Shown here in pieces: positions 9,240 through 17,469 of a stretch of 64,000 bases of DNA. Source of the DNA: Bacillus sp. 2205SS5-2 (GTDB lineage Bacteria > Bacillota > Bacilli > Bacillales > Bacillaceae_K); the NCBI RefSeq assembly GCF_037024155.1, contig NZ_JAYKTS010000017.1, positions 1 to 64,000 on the forward strand, given 5' to 3'. The notes below the pieces were generated by a model. That model worked only from the letters and a program-made list of their open reading frames with translations, did not search any database and was not told the origin of the DNA. The first letter of the stretch is position 1; every line of letters begins with the position of its first letter. Position numbers and translations under genes: made by a program.

Positions 9240-10115
9240 TTATTCATTCTTAGAAAATTTCAATGTAGAAGTTTTATTAGTTATAGTATTTCTATATATT
9301 TCCTCTCCTTGTTCTGTAGCCTCCATTTCAAAAATCCCATATCCATTCGCCGTTACCGTGTATATATCTTCCTCTGTCTCCTGCCTTGTTAAGATGACTG
9401 CATATTCTTTTCCTAAATCCATATCATAATCGTATTCGGATGTAAAGGACATGAACTTAGTCTCTTGTTCTTCCTTAGATAATTTATTTAGTCCCATATT
9501 AGAAACTCTATTTTCATTCCAAGATTCCACTAATTTTGATATTCTAATGTCTCCCCCATCCATGTAAATCGTCTTTACTCCTGATAAAGGATTTCCAGAA
9601 ATTGTTTCTACAATTTCCACTTCTAAAGGAGTAAAAGGCATATCCGTATAGAACCTCTCAGACTTCGGCAAGATCACTGCCTCATCAATCGATAGAACTT
9701 TTAGATGTACAACAGAGCCTTCCTCATGAAACAGATTTTCAGGTTCTCTGGGATCTGTGTCCCAGGAATATTCCCAATTTCCGAAACTTCCATAGATTTC
9801 TCTATTGCTCCTTTCTACTTGAAGACGCATATTTTCTCTTTCATAAATTTGTTCTATATCAAACTGTCGTACGGCATGCTCTTGCATATGGGCTTCTCTG
9901 CCGATTAAGCCAGAAAAAAAGACTGTCGCTAAGGAAATACTAATTAACACTGACCACAACAACTTCTTGCTTGAATAGGATTTCCAACTGAATTTTTCTT
10001 GGTTAATATTCAATTCTCTCTCTATAGTTATAGAGATTTTCTCGACGCTTTCTTCACTAAGTTTATGGTTTTTGGGAAAGGCTCTCAGTTCATCATGAAC
10101 TCTAGAATTTTCCAT
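9240..10115 (-). CDS. Putative anti-sigma factor (single-pass membrane protein)
   Basis: A 291-residue protein with a short cytoplasmic N-terminal part (about 45 residues), one transmembrane helix (LLWSVLISISLATVFFSGLIG, about 53-73) and a large outside domain of about 215 residues. It overlaps the end of the upstream ECF sigma gene by 14 bases, the usual arrangement for sigma/anti-sigma pairs with coupled translation. That topology and position support the call; no zinc-binding HxxxCxxC motif is present, so it is not a classical ZAS anti-sigma. The outer domain is not one I recognise and may sense an envelope signal. Confidence 0.65.
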   Translation of the reverse strand: MENSRVHDELRAFPKNHKLSEESVEKISITIERELNINQEKFSWKSYSSKKLLWSVLISISLATVFFSGLIGREAHMQEHAVRQFDIEQIYERENMRLQVERSNREIYGSFGNWEYSWDTDPREPENLFHEEGSVVHLKVLSIDEAVILPKSERFYTDMPFTPLEVEIVETISGNPLSGVKTIYMDGGDIRISKLVESWNENRVSNMGLNKLSKEEQETKFMSFTSEYDYDMDLGKEYAVILTRQETEEDIYTVTANGYGIFEMEATEQGEEIYRNTITNKTSTLKFSKNE

Positions 10116-10620
10116 CTGGTATCCCTCCTAGTTTTTTCTCAAGTGCTTTTAATGCTCTGTGATAGGTAAGATTTACTTTATTCTTACTCCAATTAAGGGC
10201 TTGTGCGGTCTCTTGGACGGATAATTCATTGATTCCCCTTAACATTAGTACATCATAATACGTCTGCCTTAGCCTTCTCATCGCTAAATATAATTCAGCT
10301 TTCATCTCATCTAATTGGACGATTTCTTCAGGAGAATTTGAAGTCATCCTTTCGCCATTCAATTGTTTAAGGTGAAACCTTTTTTTCTCTTCTTTCCTTC
10401 TTTTTCTGCTTTCATCTATCGCGATATTTCTAGCGATACTTATTAGCCACGTTTTAGGATTCGAGTTCCCCTTATATTTATGTATGTTTCTGACTGCCTT
10501 CACAAAGGTCTCCTGAACCAGATCCTCTACATCCTTCGCTCCTGTATAATAAATTAAGAAATTATAAATGTCGTTATAATATTCACTAAACCACTCTTTT
10601 ATTTCATAGTCTTCGTTCAT
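10102..10620 (-). CDS. ECF (extracytoplasmic function) RNA polymerase sigma factor
   Basis: A 172-residue sigma-70 family protein with only regions 2 and 4. Region 2 is NDIYNFLIYYTGAKDVEDL then VQETFVKAVRNIHKYKGNS, and continues into KTWLISIARNIAIDESRKR. Region 4 is LRQTYYDVLMLRGINELSVQ, then ETAQALNWSKNKVNLTYHRA. GGGGGAGAAGGA lies immediately before the ATG. It is first in an operon with the membrane anti-sigma candidate. An ECF-type promoter just upstream (10654-10679) suggests positive autoregulation. It most resembles Bacillus envelope-stress sigma factors; which one cannot be assigned by eye. Confidence 0.92.
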   Translation of the reverse strand: MNEDYEIKEWFSEYYNDIYNFLIYYTGAKDVEDLVQETFVKAVRNIHKYKGNSNPKTWLISIARNIAIDESRKRRKEEKKRFHLKQLNGERMTSNSPEEIVQLDEMKAELYLAMRRLRQTYYDVLMLRGINELSVQETAQALNWSKNKVNLTYHRALKALEKKLGGIPDGKF

Positions 10621-10653
10621 TCCTTCTCCCCCAAAATCCTCGTATACATATTA

Positions 10654-10679
10654 GACGCTCTTTTTTCTTGAAACTTTCA
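10654..10679 (-). promoter_or_regulatory. ECF-type promoter of the sigma/anti-sigma operon
   Basis: Read on the minus strand, TGAAAG is followed by 16 bases and CGTC, close to the TGAAAC-N16-CGT(C/A) consensus of Bacillus ECF sigma factors. It lies 34 bases before the sigma start codon, so the factor probably drives its own operon. Confidence 0.7.
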
Positions 10680-10892
10680 TAATGTTATCAAATATTCTCG
10701 AAAATAAATTGGAATAATAATAAATGATTCTGTTGTGTTTAAAATAAAGATTGTGTTTTCTAGTAAAGTTTCTTTTACAAAAAAGGTAGATATACCAATG
10801 CACATTAAAGGAGAAACCCAATCAACTCCTTTTGGGAATTCCGATTAAGTGTGGAAAATGCAAAACTAATTGAGATATATTTTTTATGGTTT

Positions 10893-10930
10893 AGTATTAC
10901 GTTAAACTATATAACGTTTAACGTAATACT
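10893..10930. promoter_or_regulatory. Perfect 15-bp palindromic operator upstream of PadR gene
   Basis: AGTATTACGTTAAAC, 8 bases (TATATAAC), then GTTTAACGTAATACT: both arms match without error. It sits directly before the PadR-family gene and probably overlaps its promoter, the usual place for an autorepressor site. Confidence 0.8.
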
Positions 10931-10953
10931 TGGAAAGGGATGACAAAAAGTCC

Positions 10954-11259
10954 GTGAGTTCAACTGACCGATTTTCTGAACCAACTTTATTTATCTTAAT
11001 TAGTTTAGCTGAGGGGAACAAACATGGTTATGTAATCATGGAATATATTAGAAATTCATACGATATTAAAATTGGACCTGGGACCTTATTTGGTGCTATT
11101 AGTCGAATGGAGAAATTAAAATTAATTGAGGCTATTCCCTCAAAAGATAGAAAAAAGCCTTATCAAATTACTTCTAAAGGCAGACAGTATCTACAAAAAA
11201 AATTAAAGGAAATTGAAACTGTTACCAAGTTGGGATTTGAAAGGTTAGGTCTATTATGA
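10954..11259 (+). CDS. PadR family transcriptional regulator
   Basis: A short winged-helix repressor. TLFILISLAEGNKHGYVIME is the PadR recognition helix region, then YDIKIGPGTLFGAISRMEKL (the GTLY/F-type motif), the wing LIEAIPSKDRKKPYQITSKG, and a C-terminal helix. The frame is open from a TTG at 10930, but that codon lies inside the palindrome and has no ribosome binding site. GTG 10954 (start VSSTDRFSEPTL) is preferred, with GGAAAGGG about 14 bases upstream; the start is uncertain. The gene overlaps the next one by ATGA, so the two are translationally coupled, and with 11721-11903 they form an operon. Confidence 0.88.
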   Translation: MSSTDRFSEPTLFILISLAEGNKHGYVIMEYIRNSYDIKIGPGTLFGAISRMEKLKLIEAIPSKDRKKPYQITSKGRQYLQKKLKEIETVTKLGFERLGLL

Positions 11260-11680
11260 AGTGGCTAATCCATCTGTATTCAAAAAGTGGAGAAAACGCT
11301 ATGAAGAGGAATTCTTATATATTTTGGAAAATAGGAATCTTTCTTTTAAAGAGGGAATTGATGTATTTATCAATGCTATGGATGCAAGATTTTTAATTTT
11401 AGTGGAAGGGATAATAAGTAGAGATAAGAAAATTCGTGACGTTGTGCTTGGTTCTGTTTTTAACCGTTTCTTGTTCATTGGTTCGGTAATATTTATAGGT
11501 ACGTTCGGTGGATATTGGATTGGAAATAACACTCCCTCAATTTTAGAAATATCACCTAAATTATTATTGCTAATTGGTGTTAGTGTTGCAAGAGGGATTA
11601 TGCGAGTAATTAATGTTACCCAAAAAAAGGATGTCTTCCTTTCTACTGGTAAATTAAAGTTCGATAAGTCGAATAGTTAA
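11256..11680 (+). pseudogene. PadR-partner membrane protein, one-base frameshift
   Basis: The ATG at 11256 overlaps the PadR stop (ATGA). Reading from it gives MKWLIHLYSKSGENAM, and the other frame gives WRKRYEEEFLYILENRNLSF. Joined at AGTGG near 11290 they make the standard N terminus of this partner family (MKWLIHLYPKSWRKRY...). One T appears missing there. The rest has an EGIDVFINAMDARFL segment and two hydrophobic helices (FLFIGSVIFIGTFGGYWIG and LLLLIGVSVARGIM). It is either a true frameshift mutation or a sequencing error. A GTG at 11261 could otherwise start a shortened 139-residue product. Confidence 0.75.
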
Positions 11681-11720
11681 ACACATCTCAGTGTTCGTAG
11701 AGGTGAGGTGAAGTAAAATA

Positions 11721-11903
11721 ATGACTTACAAAGTTTTGCAAGATGTAAAAATAGTGTCTGGAATAATCTCGTCTATAATACTGGCAGTTATTGCAATAAT
11801 ATTGGCCATCTACAGTATTAGTTATTGGATATTTTTTGTTGTGATATCAATGGTGTTTCTATTTTTAAGTATACACAGAGCTGATAAGATAATGAAAAAT
11901 TGA
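11721..11903 (+). CDS. Small membrane protein (60 aa)
   Basis: A 60-residue protein with two hydrophobic helices (IVSGIISSIILAVIAIILAI and YWIFFVVISMVFLFLSI) and a short basic tail. A GAGGTGAGG-type ribosome binding site lies upstream of the ATG. It is the third gene of the PadR operon, 40 bases after the frameshifted partner gene. Function unknown; the operon context suggests it is repressed by PadR together with its neighbour. Confidence 0.65.
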   Translation: MTYKVLQDVKIVSGIISSIILAVIAIILAIYSISYWIFFVVISMVFLFLSIHRADKIMKN

Positions 11904-12445
11904 TAGTGAATATTCAGGTGCAAGCTTCAAGTAAAATTAAACAGTTTTCCATATTTAAGATTGAACAGTTCCTCTGTTAAATAATGCCTTTCTATATTTC
12001 ATTCTTATACTCTCTGTTCTTTATCGAACGTCAAGACGGTGTTTGTCAAGATAGTTGTCCCATTTTCCTAGTTTTTTAGTGTCAGTTTAAAGTGCTTCTA
12101 CCGCGCTTCGCTTGCTAGCCTTCTCGAAATAGAACAGAGCCTTTCTCTGTTCTATTTCGAGAAGGTGAAGGGGATTCCAGCAACCTATTAATTGGTTGTA
12201 CTTTATTCGATTTTTATAAGTTCTATTTCAAAAAATATGGAAATTCCCCACTGTCCCCCCGCTTCTAACAACATAGTGACAACTATTTGAAAATTTTTTC
12301 AATTTATACCCTTCCAATAGAAGCTTATCCCAGCCTATGCGCTCACAATTTTATGAGCTATTAAGATAGTTATTATTACTGCCCTCAAGGATTTTAGTAG
12401 AATTTATATTTGTCCATTCTTCAATGGTTTTTTCAGGGTGATTTT
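11904..12445. other. Intergenic region with a perfect 21-bp hairpin
   Basis: No gene is seen. At 12119-12165 CCTTCTCGAAATAGAACAGA(G) and its exact reverse complement flank the loop CCTTT. No T-run follows, so it is not a typical terminator. TGTCAAGATAGTTGTC (near 12045) and GTGACAACTATTTG (near 12286) face each other and could be insertion-sequence end remnants. Confidence 0.5.
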
Positions 12446-13322
12446 TTAAGTAACTTTGGGTAACTTCAAAGCCAATTTTATAATTTGCCCATAATGAAAT
12501 TCCTTTAACTCTATTACCTTCAAAAATTCAAAATATACCTCAGAATTTGTAGAGTCAATCTGCTTTTTAAACTCATTAAATGTTGGTTTTCTTAACTCCT
12601 CTTTTAAGGGCTCTAACCAAGGAGCAGAATTATCTGGATACAATATTTCTGCAAAGGAATCAGCTTTACCTTCAAAAATTGCTGCATCCAATAAAGTATA
12701 GGCTTTCTCCTTATAGCTTTCAAGGAAAACAGAATGATAATATTCATGTACCGTAGTATATTTCAGCATATCATCTGTATAGGAAGGATCTATTTGAAGT
12801 AATATAGCATCCTCACTCAAAGTCAATCCTCCTACCCCTTCCATATTATTAATATAAAATGTTTTTCCGGGGTTTATTGTCATAACAAATACAGTTTTAC
12901 CACTTCCAGTAAACATCTCAGATGCATCAATAAGTGCTGTTTTAATAAGCCTATTAATAGCCTTTTGCCTCTTAAGGAGTTCTATAGTATTCTTCTCTAA
13001 TTCATCTCCTTTAGAACTGGGGTAAAAAAATTTGGAATAGTCACTATGAATAGCTAACTCTTTTTCTGAGGCTTTTTCTAAAAAAGGTGCAGTCACCCTC
13101 TCGTAATACTCTGCTTTTGAGTTTTCTTTGGAATTATTTGAGACCGTTTTTGTATAATTCAATACATCTTCATAAAAGGGAATAATTTCAAAAGTCTGAC
13201 TGTTATGAGGAAATTTTTTTGTAAGTTGAGATGGTGTTTTAGTTTCTTCATTAGTACTTGAAGAACAGCCAAAGAGTGAAATTGCAAGTGAAAAAAATTA
13301 ATGTTATCATTAGCATCCTCAT
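12446..13322 (-). pseudogene. DUF2268-type lipoprotein metalloprotease, frameshift in poly-T tract
   Basis: The main frame (12446-13162 and further upstream) encodes a zincin-like protein. HEYYHSVF is the HExxH zinc site and EGKADSFAE supplies the likely third ligand, in an arrangement typical of DUF2268. Upstream in the same frame the sequence continues as FSLAISLFGCSSSTNEETK, a lipobox with modified Cys. The start MRMLMITLIF lies in another frame from ATG 13322, after AAAGGAG. The two join at a run of seven T bases near 13292-13298, so one base was gained or lost. The product would be a surface lipoprotein protease. It may be silent, phase-variable, or a sequencing error. Confidence 0.75.
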
Positions 13323-13691
13323 TTTAAAAGACAACTCCTTTATGCAGTGTAGTATCTATCCTTTAATTGAATAAAAAAAAGGAGTTGTTATCAGATAAAC
13401 GTTCATCAAGACTTGTAGCCTTTGATACATTAATTATTTTAATTTTTTTGGAAGTTGATTGTTTAGGTGATTTTGTTCTATCATATAAGAGACACCTCAT
13501 CTGTTCGGTAGTAGATTCTCGACAAGTCAACTATACCAAAGAATGAGGTGTTATTTGTGTTTTTAGACTCATTTGTCAAGGTCCATTTTCCAACTCCCAC
13601 GAGACATAGAGAGACTAGCGTGCATCCACTTTTTAAAGTGCTAAGTTTGAGTTATTGAAATCAATTTCCGTGTTTCTCTCTTATTTAATTA
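13323..13691. other. Intergenic region with a degenerate inverted pair, possible IS remnant
   Basis: Near 13485-13555 AGAGACACCTCATCTG and AATGAGGTGTTATTT face each other across about 45 bases, as insertion-sequence ends or a decayed element might. No frame of any length is open here. Confidence 0.3.
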
Positions 13692-13850
13692 GGCTGTTTT
13701 CGCAAAGTTTGTTGCTTTTCGTATCAGTTTTATATCTTGATTTAGCTTTGTTTCGGGCATCATTTCGTCTGTTTTTGATAGAATTCAACTGTGAAATGGA
13801 GGATTTAATCAAAAAGATGATGAAATAGTCACAATGTATACGAAAAACTC
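13692..13850. mobile_element. Full-length copy of the dispersed element (159 bp)
   Basis: Starts GGCTGTTTTCGCAAAGTTTG and ends ATGTATACGAAAAACTC, with the complete standard interior (TTTCGGGCATCATTTCGTC, TTTTTGATAGAATTCAAC, GAGGATTTAATCAAAAAG). No 8-bp duplication is visible at its borders. The 200 bases between it and the ABC-F gene hold nothing I can name. Confidence 0.85.
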
Positions 13851-14053
13851 GATGGCAGCACTCACGTTACGCCGCCACCGCCTATCATGAAAAAAGCAAA
13901 TTCAACCTCTTTATTGGTACAAACCTGATAAATTCGGGTCAAACTTACTAATTTAGAGATGCTTAAAAATGCCTTTTTTCATACATAGAGCCACACTTTC
14001 TTTAGGACCTCCAACCTTACAAAGAGTATCTAACCCCCTTACATTTTAGAATG

Positions 14054-15784
14054 TCATAATAAGTTCTTCAATTCACGCTTTTTATCCATATACGTCACTA
14101 GTTCTTTGTCTATTTGTTTATATTCTTCCGTTTCATTTGACAAATAACTGATTTTCCCAAGTAGTTCTGTGATTTTGGTTTCAATCAGGGCTAGTTCTTC
14201 GAGTACATTACGTTCTTTTAGAGTATGTTTGTTCTTTTTTCGTTCTTCATATTCCTTCAATCCTATTTCATATTGATGCATCTTACAATTTTCAATTACT
14301 AACAATTTGGTACACAGCTTTTCAATCAAATACCTATCATGTGATACGATTATAAGTGTGCCGGTATACGTACTGAGCGTTCTTTCTAGCTCTTCCCTGC
14401 TTGGCAAATCTAAATGGTTTGTCGGCTCATCTAAAATTAATAGATCATATTCCATTAAAATCATTTGGATAAGCTTAATTTTCGTACGTTCCCCTAGACT
14501 TAAGTGGGAAATTGGTTTTTCAAGAGTTTCTTGCTGAATATCCATATTAGATATAAGGGTTCTGGCTTTCGTTTCCTGCTCTCGATCAGTAAGATCGAAG
14601 TATTGTAAAGGGGTTTTTTCGCTTGGAAGGTCACTTACATCCTGCGATAGATAAGCAAATTTGGTTGATTCACTCATCCAAATATTACCTTTAGTTAGGC
14701 TTTCTTTTTTAAGTAGGATGTTGATAAACGTCGACTTCCCAGCTCCATTTGGTCCAAGCAAGCCGATTTTTTCTCCATGCTTTACATAAAAGTTACTTTT
14801 ATCAAACAGCACACGATTACCAATCTTTTTTTTGATCCCTTTTGCTTCAAGAATCCTCTTACCGCGCTTTAAATCTGATTCAAAGTGAAATGAGATTGAT
14901 TTCTCTGCTTTTGGCTTTTTCACCTGATGCTTCGATAATTCTAAATTTAAACGTTTCAGCTTTGACTTTACCTGATTATCTTTTTTCTTTGCCTTCGCTC
15001 GTTCGAATTCCTTTAATCCCGCTTGACGATTTTCAGCATTTGTTCCTCCTTTTCCCGCTTGGCGATGGGCCTTTTCTGACCATTCTTTCAAGGTGCTCAT
15101 CTGCTTTTCAACCATCTCTACTTTACGTTGTTGTTTTTCATAATCACGCGTATCTTGTTCATACTTTATATGCTTTTCGTTTCGATAAGACGAATAATTT
15201 CCGTCATATACCGTTAACTCTCCAGCTTCTAGTTCAAATATTTTTGATACTGTTTCGTCTAAAAAATATCGATCATGTGAAATAATAATAGCAGCACCCG
15301 AATAGTCTCTAACCTCTTCAATCAACCAACTAACTCCATGCATATCCAAGTGATTTGTTGGTTCATCTAATATTAAGAACTCTGGAGAAATTGCCCAGAT
15401 TTTTGCTAAAGATAATTTTAGCTTTTCTCCCCCGCTTAAATGTTGGAGCTCTTCTTTCTTTAATCGATCTTTAAGTAAACCAAGCTGCTTGCTTGTTTCA
15501 AGTAATTTCTCCCCATGATTTAACAGTTCGTAATCGATCGACATTTTATAATCTGTTGATTGTGGTAAATAGCCAATTTTCAATCGGGAGGGCCACATTG
15601 TTACAAACCCTTTATCAGGCTCCAGCATGTTCATAAGGATCTTTACAAATGTCGACTTTCCAGCACCATTCCAACCGACGAGACCAATCTTTTCACCATT
15701 TCGTATGTCAAAACTAACTTTCCTTAAGACTTCCAAATCTCCAAAACTCTTTTGTAGTTCTTTACCTTGTATAACAAGAGTCAT
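14054..15784 (-). CDS. ABC-F family ATPase, probable antibiotic-resistance ribosome protection protein
   Basis: A 576-residue protein with two ABC ATPase domains and no membrane segment. Walker A GWNGAGKST near 41, LSGGE, then DEPTNHLD in the first domain; a charged linker of about 80-100 residues (around 210-310); GPNGAGKST, LSLGE and DEPTNHLD in the second; and a lysine-rich coiled C-terminal extension. ABC-F proteins bind the ribosomal E site and displace macrolide, lincosamide, streptogramin or pleuromutilin-type drugs, or act in translation. ATG 15784 follows GAGG at 8 bases. The leader-peptide attenuator upstream strongly favours a resistance role. The spectrum cannot be read from sequence. 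Confidence 0.88.
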   Translation of the reverse strand: MTLVIQGKELQKSFGDLEVLRKVSFDIRNGEKIGLVGWNGAGKSTFVKILMNMLEPDKGFVTMWPSRLKIGYLPQSTDYKMSIDYELLNHGEKLLETSKQLGLLKDRLKKEELQHLSGGEKLKLSLAKIWAISPEFLILDEPTNHLDMHGVSWLIEEVRDYSGAAIIISHDRYFLDETVSKIFELEAGELTVYDGNYSSYRNEKHIKYEQDTRDYEKQQRKVEMVEKQMSTLKEWSEKAHRQAGKGGTNAENRQAGLKEFERAKAKKKDNQVKSKLKRLNLELSKHQVKKPKAEKSISFHFESDLKRGKRILEAKGIKKKIGNRVLFDKSNFYVKHGEKIGLLGPNGAGKSTFINILLKKESLTKGNIWMSESTKFAYLSQDVSDLPSEKTPLQYFDLTDREQETKARTLISNMDIQQETLEKPISHLSLGERTKIKLIQMILMEYDLLILDEPTNHLDLPSREELERTLSTYTGTLIIVSHDRYLIEKLCTKLLVIENCKMHQYEIGLKEYEERKKNKHTLKERNVLEELALIETKITELLGKISYLSNETEEYKQIDKELVTYMDKKRELKNLL

Positions 15785-15816
15785 AAAAATCACCTCTGTT
15801 TTATTTTTTTTGAGAG

Positions 15817-15860
15817 GATAAAAGAAATAAAATATGCCTCTCCAAGAATCCTGGAGAGGC
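15817..15860 (-). terminator. Attenuator terminator in the ABC-F leader
   Basis: On the minus strand GCCTCTCCA, a 7-base loop and TGGAGAGGC form a 9-bp stem followed by a U-rich run (ATATTTTATTTCTTTTAT). It lies between the promoter and the ABC-F start codon, so it must be overcome for expression. Confidence 0.85.
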
Positions 15861-15932
15861 TAGTATATATCCATAACAAATAAAAATGTAAACGCTTAAC
15901 AAATACAATTCTGTGTTTTGTGTATTGGTATT

Positions 15933-15998
15933 TTAAACGTAAATAGCTAGTCTGGACAGACTAATCCTATTTCTCCAGGTTCTCATTTTCATATTCAT
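15933..15998 (-). CDS. Leader peptide of the ABC-F gene (21 aa)
   Basis: A 22-codon frame (starts MNMKMRTWRN, ends LAIYV) begins at ATG 15998, 9 bases after AGAAGGGAT. Inside it, at 15972-15979, CCTGGAGA (minus strand) is complementary to TCTCCAGG in the terminator's upstream arm. Ribosome position on this frame can therefore decide between the terminator and an antiterminator, as known for Bacillus vmlR-type and erm-type attenuators. The peptide itself probably has no other function. Confidence 0.75.
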   Translation of the reverse strand: MNMKMRTWRNRISLSRLAIYV

Positions 15999-16078
15999 AT
16001 GAGTGTTATCCCTTCTAAATAAAATTAGTTCCACATTCGCTTAATACCAACCCTTTCCATATTTTCACAGTCACATTT

Positions 16079-16107
16079 AGTATATTTTACAAGGATAGGA
16101 TTGTCAA
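16079..16107 (-). promoter_or_regulatory. Sigma-A promoter of the ABC-F gene
   Basis: TTGACA, 17 bases, TATACT on the minus strand: the -35 is perfect, the -10 has one mismatch and the spacing is ideal. Transcription would start near 16072, giving a leader of about 285 nt before the ABC-F ATG. Confidence 0.9.
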
Positions 16108-16796
16108 TAACTATTCGTCTCTAATTTTATGATTATCTTAACAGTATAGTTTAGTCATCAAATTTCACTGACTGAAATCGCCAAGTATGCTTTGATGTAA
16201 CTGGGCAGACCACATCTCCATTGTTGAAGTTGGCTTTTGATTAATGTTTGGATTCTCTTATTTGTCTATTTTAGAGAATCTTCAAGAAGATCGATTAACT
16301 GCTAAAAAAGCGACAGCCCCATCGAGTTCGTTTGCTTCATCACACATGCTTTAGAAGATTCCACCAAATAAACGTTGATCCGTTTCACATCGATTCAGTC
16401 ACGACAAGAGGATATACCGGGAAATACGACCGTAGTGTGGCTAACGAGTAAATCATAGGATACCTCTTGGACCTCTTTTCTAGACGAAAGAGCGATTGGG
16501 TCGTTTTAACTGGATGATTTCCGCTAGGATACAGTCTTTATTCATGTGGTTCGTCCCTTTATTCTGTCATACCCTTGCTAATTCCTTTTCTCCTAGTCAA
16601 GGTAGTTCCCTCTCATTGGATCGAAATCTTCTCATTTTAATAATTAAGTTAACATTAAAGTCAGATTTCAACTGTTACTACGTTCCATTTCTAAATCAAG
16701 CTCTACCATAAGCCTAGCCTCCATATATTTTCTCTGTATAGTTAATCGATTGCTATTTTCTCCTTTTCACCGTACACTAACAATAATCAAAATAAA
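16108..16796. other. Gap with possible gene remnants
   Basis: Short coding-like stretches are visible on the plus strand: ENLQEDRLTAKKATAPSSSF at about 16270-16350 and, in another frame, NVDPFHIDSVTTRGYTGKYD at about 16372-16452. They have no start sites and I recognise neither. They may be pieces of one decayed gene. Confidence 0.25.
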
Positions 16797-16817
16797 TTGA
16801 TAAGGGAGACAATAACC

Positions 16818-17147
16818 ATGGCTCACGATAACCCTTTAATGGAAGAAAAATTAGAGCAATCTTTTCTTCTTTACGAAAAAAAGTTCAAAGCTCTTTCTGA
16901 TCATAAGCGATTACACATTATGCATGCCTTGACACAAGCTGGGGAGCTTTGTGTTTGTGATTTAACTGAGAAGTTACTTCTGCCCCAATCAAAGCTATCC
17001 TACCATCTAAAAATTTTAATGGATGCAAATCTAATTCTCAAAGAAACAAGAGGCACCTGGAGCTATTACCGATTAAATCAAAAGGAAGTCAATCATCTGC
17101 TTTCTGAAGAGCTTTGCTGCATGTTCCGCACGAGCGAGTGTGATTGA
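16818..17147 (+). CDS. ArsR/SmtB family metalloregulator
   Basis: A 109-residue winged-helix repressor. FKALSDHKRLHIMHALTQAG is the dimer and first-helix part. ELCVCDLTEKLLLPQSKLSY, then HLKILMDANLILKETRG, forms the recognition helix and wing. The CVC pair in the ELCVCDL motif at the start of the recognition helix region is the As(III)/Sb(III)-binding site of arsenite-responsive members. ATG 16818 follows AAGGGAGA at 8 bases. A second Cys pair (ELCC) is near the C terminus. No arsenite pump or reductase gene is next to it, so it may act elsewhere or be a remnant of a lost ars operon. Confidence 0.9.
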   Translation: MAHDNPLMEEKLEQSFLLYEKKFKALSDHKRLHIMHALTQAGELCVCDLTEKLLLPQSKLSYHLKILMDANLILKETRGTWSYYRLNQKEVNHLLSEELCCMFRTSECD

Positions 17148-17469
17148 ATATTTCTTCGATTGATCAAAAAATGGATACGCAAGTTAGTTTAAGTAGCCTT
17201 TGAGTAGGAAAATATTGTGTCCCAAATTCTCCACTAAGATAGAATACCTGCCCTCTGTTCCCCTTTTATTCAGGACATAATGGTCTGATTTTCAATTTAG
17301 GATGTATGAGAGTCAGACCTCCGCTTCTGATTATTGATTCGCTATAGTAATCTTTATTACCTTTAATCAAGATCCTCATAATAACTTACCTGTTTCTTGT
17401 TCGTTTACAATTAATTTGTACTCTGTTTAGAAGCTTGAAGAAACATAGAATAGCTACTTCTACTACAGT

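Noticed and set aside
14307-15285. Plus-strand frames inside the ABC-F gene
   Set aside because: Antisense shadows; the minus-strand gene has complete ABC motifs.
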